Below are positions 6,518 through 13,310 of a DNA stretch of 14,247 nt, piece after piece. The first letter of the stretch is position 1; every line of letters begins with the position of its first letter. The stretch covers positions 1 through 14,247 of the forward strand of contig SZOR01000106.1 of the NCBI GenBank assembly GCA_030263275.1. Reading direction: 5' to 3'. The position numbers and the translations under genes were made by a program. This DNA is from DSNY01 sp016861185 (GTDB lineage Bacteria > Pseudomonadota > Gammaproteobacteria > Burkholderiales > Burkholderiaceae_F). The notes beneath the pieces are model-generated. The model was not told the origin of the DNA and did not search any database. It worked only from the letters and a program-made list of their open reading frames with translations.

Positions 6518-7728
6518 ACGCAGCGCCGACCGAAGGCGGCGACCCCGCCGCCGGCTGGCCGCTCGTCGTCGCGCTGGGCATCACGCAGATCATCGCGTGG
6601 GGTTCGATCTACTACGGCTTCGCGCTGCTGCTCGATCCGTTGCAGCAGGCGCTCGCCGCGGACCGCACGACGATCGTCGGCGCGTTCTCCGCGGCGCTGC
6701 TCGTCTCCGGCGTGCTGGCGACCGTCGTCGGCCGCACGATTGACCGCATCGGCGGCCGCGCGGTGATGACGGCGGGATCGATCGCGGGCGGCGTGCTGCT
6801 GGCGCTGCTGTCGCGAGTCGAATCGGTCGGCGCGCTGTACGCCGTGTGGATCGGGCTCGGCGCCGCGATGGCCGCGACGCTGTACGAGCCGGCGTTCGCG
6901 GTGCTGACGCAGGTGTTCCGCGCCGGCTATCGGCGCGCGATCACGCTGCTTACGCTGTTCGGCGGCTTTGCGAGCACGGTGTTCTGGCCGCTCGCGACCG
7001 CGCTGATCGAGCGCTACGGCTGGCGCGATGCGCTGCTCGTGCTCGCCGCGCTGAACCTGTTCGTGTGTGCGCCGCTGCATGTCTGGCTGCTGCCGCGCGG
7101 CGGGCGGCGCGACGGGGCGTCATCGAGATCCGCCGGTGCAGACTCGCGCACGCTCGGCGAGGTGCTCGCCGATCGCTCCTTCTACCTGCTCGCCTTCGCC
7201 TTTCTCGCGCACGCGCTGGTCGTCGCCGCGATGGGCGTGCACCTGATCGCGATGCTGGTCGCCAAGGGGCTGACACCGCTCGCGGCGGCCGGCGTCGGCG
7301 CGATGGTCGGGCCGATGCAGGTGCTGGGGCGGCTCACCGAATTCGCGGCGAGCCGGCGCATGAGCGCGGTGCAAGTCGGGCGCGTTGCGGTGCTGCTGCA
7401 GCCGCTCGCGCTGCTTGCGTTCCTGTTCGCCGACGGCGGGTGGTGGATGCTCGCGCTGTTCGCGTTCCTCTACGGCGCCGGCAACGGCGCGCTGACCATC
7501 GTGCGCGGCACCGTGCCGGTCGAGTTGTACGGCCGTGAGCACTACGGCGCGGTGACCGGCGCGCTCGCCACGCCGGGGCTGCTCGCGCGCGCAGCCGGTC
7601 CGCTCGTCGCCGCCGCGATCGCCGCGCTGCCGGGCGGCTACACGGCAGCGTTGTGGACCTTGGTCGCACTTGCCGCGGCGGCGGCTGTCGCCTTCTTCGC
7701 CGCCGCGCGGTTGCACGGCTTGCGCTGA
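6505..7728 (+). CDS. MFS exporter, probable metalloid/toxin efflux
   Basis: The protein is about 407 residues with around 12 hydrophobic segments, the normal MFS size. It begins with a short polar tail and TM1 (WPLVVALGITQIIAWGSIYYGFALLL). The family's loop 2-3 motif appears as VVGRTIDRIGGRAVMTAG. A polar central loop (LPRGGRRDGASSRSAG) separates the two six-helix halves. The frame is open far upstream inside the oxidoreductase gene. GTG 6505 was chosen because it gives a normal N-terminus and a 13-bp overlap with the preceding gene; GTG 6451 is an alternative. Position in the operon suggests it exports the substrate or product of the acetyltransferase/oxidoreductase. ArsK-type arsenite exporters or other ars-linked MFS pumps are candidates, but sequence alone does not settle the substrate. 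Confidence 0.8.
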   Translation: MLRLNAAPTEGGDPAAGWPLVVALGITQIIAWGSIYYGFALLLDPLQQALAADRTTIVGAFSAALLVSGVLATVVGRTIDRIGGRAVMTAGSIAGGVLLALLSRVESVGALYAVWIGLGAAMAATLYEPAFAVLTQVFRAGYRRAITLLTLFGGFASTVFWPLATALIERYGWRDALLVLAALNLFVCAPLHVWLLPRGGRRDGASSRSAGADSRTLGEVLADRSFYLLAFAFLAHALVVAAMGVHLIAMLVAKGLTPLAAAGVGAMVGPMQVLGRLTEFAASRRMSAVQVGRVAVLLQPLALLAFLFADGGWWMLALFAFLYGAGNGALTIVRGTVPVELYGREHYGAVTGALATPGLLARAAGPLVAAAIAALPGGYTAALWTLVALAAAAAVAFFAAARLHGLR

Positions 7729-7812
7729 GCCCGGACGCCGGCGCGCGGATGGCCGGGCCATGTGCTCGACCGCGCGTCGGCGCCGGTCCCGTTCTGTCGA
7801 AAAGTCGATTGC

Positions 7813-7853
7813 CGATCTGCGCGGCAGCGGCCAAAAAGCCGCCGCGCCGATCG
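7813..7853 (+). repeat. Long hairpin in the leader of the yjgN gene
   Basis: CGATC (7813-7817) pairs with GATCG (7849-7853), and GCGCGGC (7819-7825) with GCCGCGC (7841-7847). GGC (7829-7831) pairs with GCC (7838-7840) around an A-rich loop. A single mismatch and a three-base bulge interrupt the stem. It lies in the 147-bp gap after the exporter gene, just before the SD of yjgN. No T tract follows on the + strand. It may end or stabilise the upstream transcript or form a structured leader. Confidence 0.55.
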
Positions 7854-7875
7854 GGGCGCAAGGGGGGAGAACAAG

Positions 7876-9093
7876 ATGAACGAATCGATGCCGGCCGGCG
7901 CACCGCCGGATGCCGTGCCGCCGCGCGCCGCCGCCGAGTTCGCGCCGACCGTGCCGATGGCGCGCGAAACGACTGCCGCGCCCGCCCATCGCTATCCGCT
8001 GCGCTTTACCGGCAGCGGTTCCGAGTACTTCCGCATCTGGATCGTCAACCTGCTGCTGACGATCGTCACGGTCGGCGTCTATTCGGCGTGGGCCAAGGTC
8101 CGCAAGCTGCAGTACTTCTATCGCAACACGCGGCTGGACGAAGCCGCGTTCGACTTCCACGGCGATCCGAAGAAGATCCTGGTCGGGCGCATCATCGCGC
8201 TCGCGCTGTTCCTCGGCTACAACTTCGCGTTCGAGTTCTCGCCGGTCGCCGCGCTCGTTGCCGTTGCGGCCGCGATCCTGGTCGCGCCGTGGCTGGTGCG
8301 CCGCGCGATCCAGTTCAAGCACACGAACTCGAGCTACCGCGGCCTGCGCTTCGGCTTCACGGGCACGTCCGCGGACGCGATGCGGGCGCTCGGGCCGGCT
8401 GTCGCGCTGGTGACGCTGCCGGCGGCGCTGACCGCGCTGATGCAGCTCACGGAGAACGAAACGCTGCCGTGGCTCGTCATCGTCGCTTCGCTTGCCCTGC
8501 TGTGCCTGTACCCGCTGATGCACCTGCGGTTCAAGCGTTTCCATCACGGCAACGCGCGCTATGGCACGCTGGCCGGGAGCTTCACGGCCGAATGGGACGA
8601 CTTCTACGTCGTCTATCTGCCGCTGGTGCTGATCTTCATCGGCTGGGCGTTTCTGTTTGGTCTCGGTATGGCGCTCGTGTTCGGTGCGATCGGCAAACCC
8701 GGTCGCGAACCGAGCTTCGTGCAACTTGCCGCGATCTTCGCGACTGCACTGCTGGCCTACGGGCTGCTGCTCGCGACGGTCGCACCGTTCATGGTCACGC
8801 GCCTGCAGAACCTGGTGTGGGGCAAGACGCGGCTCGGCGACATCGGTTTCGACAGCCGCCTGCGGATGTGGCCGATCGCCGCGCTGTACCTGAAGAACGC
8901 CGCGCTGATCGCGCTGACGCTCGGCCTGTACTGGCCATGGGCGGCCGTCGCGGTTGCGCGACATCGACTGCAGGCAGTCGAGGTCGCCAGTCCGGTCGCG
9001 CTGTCCGAGCTGGTGGGCCGATTGGAGGCCGGCGGCGTGACCGCCACCGGCGATGCCGCGGCCGACGTCTTCGGTTTCGACATCGGGCTGTGA
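7876..9093 (+). CDS. yjgN: YjgN-family (DUF898) multi-pass membrane protein
   Basis: This 405-residue integral inner-membrane protein matches DUF898/YjgN. After a Pro/Ala-rich cytosolic lead (1-38) comes the family signature around FRIWIVNLLLTIVTVGVYSAWAKVRKLQYFYRNT. Several transmembrane pairs follow, and the same pattern returns near the C-terminus (ALYLKNAALIALTLGLYWPWAAVAVARHRL). Soluble segments of the type FKHTNSSYRGLRFGFTG, FKRFHHGNARYGTLAGSFT and LVWGKTRLGDIGFDS look like internal repeats. The function of the family is not established. A very strong SD (AGGGGGGAGA, 7861-7870) sets the start at 7876; the in-frame ATG at 7762 lies upstream of this and of the hairpin. The stop overlaps the GTG start of the M48 protease as GTGA, a common pairing for this family. 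Confidence 0.9.
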   Translation: MNESMPAGAPPDAVPPRAAAEFAPTVPMARETTAAPAHRYPLRFTGSGSEYFRIWIVNLLLTIVTVGVYSAWAKVRKLQYFYRNTRLDEAAFDFHGDPKKILVGRIIALALFLGYNFAFEFSPVAALVAVAAAILVAPWLVRRAIQFKHTNSSYRGLRFGFTGTSADAMRALGPAVALVTLPAALTALMQLTENETLPWLVIVASLALLCLYPLMHLRFKRFHHGNARYGTLAGSFTAEWDDFYVVYLPLVLIFIGWAFLFGLGMALVFGAIGKPGREPSFVQLAAIFATALLAYGLLLATVAPFMVTRLQNLVWGKTRLGDIGFDSRLRMWPIAALYLKNAALIALTLGLYWPWAAVAVARHRLQAVEVASPVALSELVGRLEAGGVTATGDAAADVFGFDIGL

Positions 9094-10112
9094 ACGAGCG
9101 GGACGACGCGGGCTGCGCCGCGCTGTACTTCGACGGCGTGCACGCGCGCGCTCAGCGCGTTCGGCTGCACGTCGCCGGCGACCGGCTCGAGGTGCGCGGC
9201 GAGCAGGTGCAGCGCGCGCTGCCGCTTGCCGACGTGCAGTGGCCGGAAACCACCCGGCACGGCGCGCTGATCCTGCGCTTTGCCGACGGCGCGTCGGCCG
9301 AAGTCGAGGATCGCGCCGGCTTCGCGCGGCTGGCAGCCGCGGCGGGCGTGCGCGAGGGGCTGGTCGTCCGCGCGCAGAACCGCTGGTCGCTCGCGCTCGG
9401 CGCGCTCGTGGCGCTCGTTGCCGTCGTCGCGCTGCTGGTCACCCAGGGCGTGCCGCTGTTCTCCGGCTGGCTTGCGCGGCATACGCCACCCGCGCTCGAG
9501 GCGAACCTGCGCGATGCGGTGCTTGCGTTGGTCGACAGCCGCTACCTGGAGCCGTCGCGCCTGAGCGTCGCACGCCGACAGCAGATCCGCGACGCGCTGC
9601 TGGAGCGGCTCGCGCAGGCGGGCGAGCGGGGCGAGCCGCCGGAGATCCTGTTTCGCGGCAGCCGCATCGGGCCGAACGCGCTCGCGTTGCCCGGCGACGC
9701 GATCGTGCTGACCGACGAGCTGATCGAGCTGGCGCCCGACTTCGACGGCGTGTTCGGCGTCTTCGCGCACGAGTACGGGCACGTGCGCCTGAAGCACGGT
9801 CTGCGCGGACTGTACGAAGCGCTGTCGCTGACGATGCTGGCCGGTCTGCTGTTCGGCGACTACGGCAACGTCGTCGCCGCAGCACCGGTGCTGCTGACCA
9901 CCCTCGGCTACTCGCGTGCACGCGAACGCGAGGCCGATCTGGAGGCGCTGCGGCTGATGCGCGCGGCGGGGCGGCCGCCGGAGGCGATGGCGCGCATGTT
10001 CGAGGCGCTGGCGGGCGCGCGCGCCGAGGCCGGCCGCGCCGCGCCGCCGATCGCGTTCTCCTCGCACCCGCCGGACGCCGAGCGGATCGCGCTGTTCCGC
10101 TCCGCGCGCTAG
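9090..10112 (+). CDS. M48-family zinc metallopeptidase, membrane-anchored
   Basis: The protein is about 340 residues. The N-terminal part (about 10-95) is a small beta-rich domain typical of M48 peptidases encoded next to yjgN, followed by one hydrophobic segment (about 100-121). The peptidase domain has the zinc motif HEYGH (227-231) and the third ligand E279 in SRAREREAD, in the SRxxExxAD context of the M48 family. The GTG start at 9090 overlaps the yjgN stop by GTGA and gives the expected N-terminus; no nearby ATG fits. The gene pair suggests membrane-protein quality control or a proteolytic partner to YjgN, which is inference. Its TAG stop shares the CTAG tetranucleotide with the stop of the convergent photolyase gene. 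Confidence 0.88.
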   Translation: MNERDDAGCAALYFDGVHARAQRVRLHVAGDRLEVRGEQVQRALPLADVQWPETTRHGALILRFADGASAEVEDRAGFARLAAAAGVREGLVVRAQNRWSLALGALVALVAVVALLVTQGVPLFSGWLARHTPPALEANLRDAVLALVDSRYLEPSRLSVARRQQIRDALLERLAQAGERGEPPEILFRGSRIGPNALALPGDAIVLTDELIELAPDFDGVFGVFAHEYGHVRLKHGLRGLYEALSLTMLAGLLFGDYGNVVAAAPVLLTTLGYSRAREREADLEALRLMRAAGRPPEAMARMFEALAGARAEAGRAAPPIAFSSHPPDAERIALFRSAR

Positions 10113-11548
10113 CGCTTGACCGCCGCATAGCGCGCGAGCGTCTTTTCGCGCGCCTGCGCGTGGTCGACGATCGGCGCCGGATAGTCCACGCCGATCACGC
10201 AGCCGGCCGCGCGCTGCCGCGCGAGCGGCACGCGCCATGGCGCGTGGATCTCCTGCGCGGTGAAGTTCGCGAGCTGCGGCAGGTACCGCTTGATGAACCG
10301 GCCCTCGGCGTCGAACTTCTCCGACTGCGTGACCGGATGGAAGATGCGGAAGTACGGCTGCGCGTCGCAGCCGGTCGACGCGGCCCATTGCCAACCGCCG
10401 TTGTTCGACGCGAGATCGAAGTCGTTCAACCGGCGCGCGAAGTAGCGCTCGCCGCGCCGCCAGTCGATGCCGAGATCCTTGCTCAGGAAGCTCGCGACCA
10501 CCATGCGCAGGCGGTTGTGCATGTAGCCGGTGCGGTTGATCTGCGCCATCGCGGCGTCGACCAGCGGATAACCCGTGCGTCCCTCGCACCACGCCGCGAA
10601 CAGCGTCGGTGCGTCGTCCCAGGCGATGCGGTCGTATTCGCGCTTGAACGCGCGCGTCACGACGTGCGGGTGGTGATAAAGGATCTGCTGGTAGAACTCG
10701 CGCCAGATCAGTTCGGACAGCCACACCTCGGCGCCGCGCGATCCCGTTTCGCGCCAGCGCTGCCAGGCCCAGCCGGCCAGCGCGCGGATCGATACGGTGC
10801 CGAAGCGCAGATGCGTCGAAAGGTACGAGGGCCCGCGCAGGGCAGGAAAGTCGCGCGCCTGCGCGTAGGCGTCGATGCGCGACCTGAACTCCTCGAACAG
10901 CCGCGCACCGCCGCTTGCGCCGGTCGGCAGCGGCAGCGACGCGAGGTCCGTCGGGCGGAAACCCAAGCTTTCCAGCGCCGGCAGCGCGTCGACGCGCGCC
11001 GGTTGCGCGAGCGCCGCGGCGTCGCGCTCGACCGGATACGGCCGCACGTAGAACGGAGTCAGCTTCTTCAGCCAGGCGTTCTTGTACGGCGTGAAGACGG
11101 TATAGGGTTTGCCCGTAGCGGTGAGAACCTCGTCCTTCTCGAAGATCACCTGGTCCTTGAACGTGAACAGGCGCCGCCCGGCCGCGGCGAGCGCGGTCGC
11201 CACCCGTGCGTCGCGCGCGATCGCCGCGGGCTCGTAGTCGTGGTTGGCAAACACCGCATCGATCTGCAACTCGGCGGCGAGCCGCGGGATCTCGTCGGCC
11301 GCGAAACCGTGGCGAACGAGCAGCGCGCCGCCGCACTCGCGCAATGCGGCGTGCAGCTCGACCAGCGCAGCCCGGATGAACTCGACCCGGCGGTCCGCGG
11401 TCAGGCCTTCGGCGAGCAGCTCGTCGAGGATCGCGCTGTCGAACACGAACGCGCAATACACGCGGCGCGCCTGCCGCAACGCGTGATACAGCGCCGCATG
11501 GTCGCTCAAGCGCAGGTCGCGCCGGAACCAGACGAGGGCGGAGTCCAT
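10109..11548 (-). CDS. phrB: Deoxyribodipyrimidine photolyase (CPD photolyase, class I)
   Basis: This 479-residue protein is close to the E. coli PhrB length. The N-terminal Rossmann-like antenna domain begins ALVWFRRDLRLSDHAAL and includes NHDYEPAAIARD. The C-terminal FAD domain carries YLSTHLRFGTVSIR, WLSELIWREFYQQIL, TGYPLVDAAMAQI-x-x-TGYMHNRLRM and NNGGWQWAASTGCDAQPYFR (from residue 382). It uses blue light and reduced FAD to split cyclobutane pyrimidine dimers. The antenna cofactor is probably a folate (MTHF), as in most class I enzymes. The start at 11548 gives the canonical N-terminus; the frame is open further upstream but through non-homologous sequence. The gene is transcribed divergently from yqgE and convergently with the M48 gene, overlapping it by four bases. 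Confidence 0.97.
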   Translation of the reverse strand: MDSALVWFRRDLRLSDHAALYHALRQARRVYCAFVFDSAILDELLAEGLTADRRVEFIRAALVELHAALRECGGALLVRHGFAADEIPRLAAELQIDAVFANHDYEPAAIARDARVATALAAAGRRLFTFKDQVIFEKDEVLTATGKPYTVFTPYKNAWLKKLTPFYVRPYPVERDAAALAQPARVDALPALESLGFRPTDLASLPLPTGASGGARLFEEFRSRIDAYAQARDFPALRGPSYLSTHLRFGTVSIRALAGWAWQRWRETGSRGAEVWLSELIWREFYQQILYHHPHVVTRAFKREYDRIAWDDAPTLFAAWCEGRTGYPLVDAAMAQINRTGYMHNRLRMVVASFLSKDLGIDWRRGERYFARRLNDFDLASNNGGWQWAASTGCDAQPYFRIFHPVTQSEKFDAEGRFIKRYLPQLANFTAQEIHAPWRVPLARQRAAGCVIGVDYPAPIVDHAQAREKTLARYAAVKR

Positions 11549-11552
11549 GAGC

Positions 11553-11654
11553 TGCGGATCGCGGATTGCGCGAGGCGGGATCGCGCGCGGCGATTGTGCC
11601 TTGAGCGCCGCTCGTCGTTTGGCCCTGCCGAGCGACCGCAATCCGCGATCCGCA
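11553..11654. repeat. 18-bp perfect inverted repeat in the phrB-yqgE divergent intergenic region
   Basis: TGCGGATCGCGGATTGCG (11553-11570) recurs inverted at 11637-11654, separated by 66 bases. The right copy is also part of a direct repeat, CCGCAATCC-GCGAT-CCGCAATCC (11636-11658). The region between the divergent starts is only 142 bp. No clear -35/-10 pair was found on either strand. The element could be a dispersed intergenic repeat or a shared binding site. Confidence 0.7.
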
Positions 11655-11690
11655 ATCCCGGACGAATCCGCAGGGACTAGAATCCCACGC

Positions 11691-12260
11691 ATGCCCGAGC
11701 GCCCGCAGTTGAACCTGACGCACCAGTTCCTGATCGCCATGCCGACGATGGCGGATCCCAACTTTGCCGGGTCGGTCGTGTACATCTGCGAACACAACGA
11801 ACGCGGCGCGCTGGGCCTGGTGATCAACCGGCCGACCGAACTCACGCTCGCCAAGCTGTTCGACAAGATCGACCTCAAGCTCGAGATCGCGCCGTGGAAG
11901 GACGAACCGGTCTACTTCGGCGGGCCGGTGCAGACCGAACGCGGTTTCGTGCTGCACGTGCCGCGCGGCGAATACGGTTCCACGCTCGCGGTCGGCGAGG
12001 AGATCGGACTGACCACGTCGAAGGACGTGCTCGAAGCGGTGGCCGAAGGCACGGGGCCGCAGAAGCTGCTGGTCACGCTCGGCTACTCGGGCTGGGGCGC
12101 CGGCCAGCTCGAGAACGAGATCTCGCAGAACGCCTGGCTGACCGTCGGCGCGAAGACGAGCGTGATCTTCGAGACCCCCGTCGAGGAGCGTTTCGCCGCG
12201 GCGCTCAAGCTGCTCGGCATCGACAGCACGCAGCTTTCGCTGCTGGCGGGGCATGCCTGA
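11691..12260 (+). CDS. yqgE: YqgE/AlgH family protein (DUF179)
   Basis: At 189 residues it matches the family length. The typical opening is present (LTHQFLIAMPTMADPNFAGSVVYICEHN), followed by GALGLVINRP and the later YFGGPVQTERGFVLH and LGYSGWGAGQLENEI-x-x-NAWL segments. The family is widespread in proteobacteria with no settled biochemical activity. It is usually encoded next to ruvX/yqgF, as here, in a pyr-linked cluster. The ATG at 11691 was chosen because it begins close to the conserved LTHQFLIAMP segment. The upstream in-frame ATG at 11547 would run through the inverted-repeat region. The stop lies inside the start of ruvX (8-base overlap). Confidence 0.95.
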   Translation: MPERPQLNLTHQFLIAMPTMADPNFAGSVVYICEHNERGALGLVINRPTELTLAKLFDKIDLKLEIAPWKDEPVYFGGPVQTERGFVLHVPRGEYGSTLAVGEEIGLTTSKDVLEAVAEGTGPQKLLVTLGYSGWGAGQLENEISQNAWLTVGAKTSVIFETPVEERFAAALKLLGIDSTQLSLLAGHA

Positions 12261-12693
12261 ACCGATGCGGGCCGCTACGCAGCCTTCGCCCGCAGCCCGC
12301 CGTCGCCCCATTGCCGTTCCGATGAACGACGAAGTCGTGTTCGGCTTCGACTTCGGCGCGCGCCGCATCGGCGTGGCGATCGGCAACACGCTGACGCGCG
12401 AAGCGCGCCCGCTCGCGATCGTCGCCGCCGAGGGCGAAGCGCGCTGGGTGCGCATTGCCGCGCTGATCGCGGAATGGCAGCCGGCGCGGCTCGTGGTCGG
12501 TATTCCGCGCCATCCCGACGGCGCCGCGCACGAAATGACGCAGCGCTGCGAACGTTTCGCGCGCCAGCTCGAAGGGCGGCATCGCCTGCCGGTGGCGCGC
12601 GTCGACGAGCGCTATTCGTCGGCGGTCGTCGAAGATGGTCGCGACGACGAGGCCGCCGCGGTGATCCTGCAGCAATATCTCGACCAGCGATGA
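12253..12693 (+). CDS. ruvX: RuvX/YqgF, RNase H-fold Holliday-junction resolvase-like / pre-16S rRNA processing protein
   Basis: This 146-residue protein has an RNase H-like fold. The first strand and catalytic Asp are FGFDFGARRIGVAIGN (D33). LVVGIPRHPDG and VDERYSSAVVE follow, and the C-terminal acidic helix is DDEAAAVILQQYLD. YqgF in E. coli acts in processing the 5' end of 16S rRNA; a resolvase role has also been proposed. The ATG at 12253 overlaps yqgE; an internal ATG at 12322 would give 123 residues starting right before the first strand. The E. coli protein is about 138 residues, so the true start is uncertain. Its stop overlaps pyrR (ATGA). Confidence 0.92.
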   Translation: MPEPMRAATQPSPAARRRPIAVPMNDEVVFGFDFGARRIGVAIGNTLTREARPLAIVAAEGEARWVRIAALIAEWQPARLVVGIPRHPDGAAHEMTQRCERFARQLEGRHRLPVARVDERYSSAVVEDGRDDEAAAVILQQYLDQR

Positions 12694-13199
12694 CGATCAC
12701 GCTCGACGCCGAGGCGATCTATCGCACGCTCGCGCAGCACGTGCGCGAGGAAATCGCCGGCCGCGACGTCAAGCTCGTCGGCGTGCATACCGGCGGCGTG
12801 TGGATCGCCGAGAGGCTGAAGGAGGAGCTGAAGATCGCACACCCGGTCGGCGTGCTCGACATCTCCTTCTACCGCGACGACTTCGCGCGCGGAGGACTGA
12901 ATCCGAGCGTGAAGCCCTCGCGCATTTCATTCGACGTCGCCGGCGCCGAGATCCTGCTGGTCGACGACGTGCTGTACACGGGCCGCACCGTGCGCGCGGC
13001 GCTGAACGAGCTGTTCGACTACGGCCGGCCGGCGCGCATCGACCTGGCGGTGCTGATCGACCGCGGCGGGCGCGAGCTGCCGATTGCCGCGCAGATGATC
13101 GGCGCCACCGTGCAGGTGCCGGCCGACGTCAGCATCGTGCTGTCGCGCGACGAGGCGAACAGGCTGCATCTGACGCTGGAGCAGAAGCCGCGTGGGTAG
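12690..13199 (+). CDS. pyrR: PyrR-type phosphoribosyltransferase / pyr regulator
   Basis: This 169-residue type I phosphoribosyltransferase has the PRPP-binding motif ILLVDDVLYTGRTVRAAL (88-105). A GVHTGGVWIAERL segment near residue 31 and DISFYRDDF precede it, both typical of PyrR. In Gram-positive bacteria PyrR binds pyr leader RNA and has weak uracil phosphoribosyltransferase activity. In betaproteobacteria it sits before pyrB, but an attenuation role is not established. The start at 12690 overlaps the ruvX stop as ATGA. It is followed by a hairpin-rich spacer of about 110 bp before pyrB. UMP/UTP-dependent control of pyrB by this protein is possible but not shown by the sequence. Confidence 0.94.
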   Translation: MTITLDAEAIYRTLAQHVREEIAGRDVKLVGVHTGGVWIAERLKEELKIAHPVGVLDISFYRDDFARGGLNPSVKPSRISFDVAGAEILLVDDVLYTGRTVRAALNELFDYGRPARIDLAVLIDRGGRELPIAAQMIGATVQVPADVSIVLSRDEANRLHLTLEQKPRG

Positions 13200-13205
13200 G
13201 CACCT

Positions 13206-13307
13206 GAAATCCTCCCGGCCTTCGGCCGGCCCCCTTTTCCAAAGGGGGCTCGATCCAATCGCCCCCTTTCGAAAAGGGGGCGGCGCGCGCAGCGCGCGGG
13301 GGATTTC
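13206..13307 (+). repeat. Composite multi-hairpin intergenic element between pyrR and pyrB
   Basis: This stretch is almost wholly made of inverted repeats. There is CCGGCC-TTC-GGCCGG (13215-13229), then two tandem hairpins with the same arms GCCCCCTTT/AAAGGGGGC but different three-base loops (13229-13249 and 13261-13281). A GCGCGC-A-GCGCGC palindrome follows (13285-13297). Outer arms GAAATCC (13206-13212) and GGATTTC (13301-13307) bracket the whole. No T tract follows a stem, so it is not an intrinsic terminator. It resembles REP/BIME-like dispersed repeats of betaproteobacteria. The GGGGG at 13298-13302 can serve as the SD of pyrB. Confidence 0.85.
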
Positions 13308-13310
13308 GCG

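Noticed and set aside
8757..12455. A 1232-codon minus-strand ORF
   Set aside because: It crosses several well-supported genes in a different frame from phrB and has no recognisable domains; a GC-driven artefact.
13229..13281. Intrinsic terminator between pyrR and pyrB
   Set aside because: The hairpins are GC-strong but their T runs are within the stems; no T tract follows either stem.
13229..13281. CRISPR-like array
   Set aside because: Only two short inverted units of about 21 bp with an 11-bp gap; there are no spacers or cas genes.
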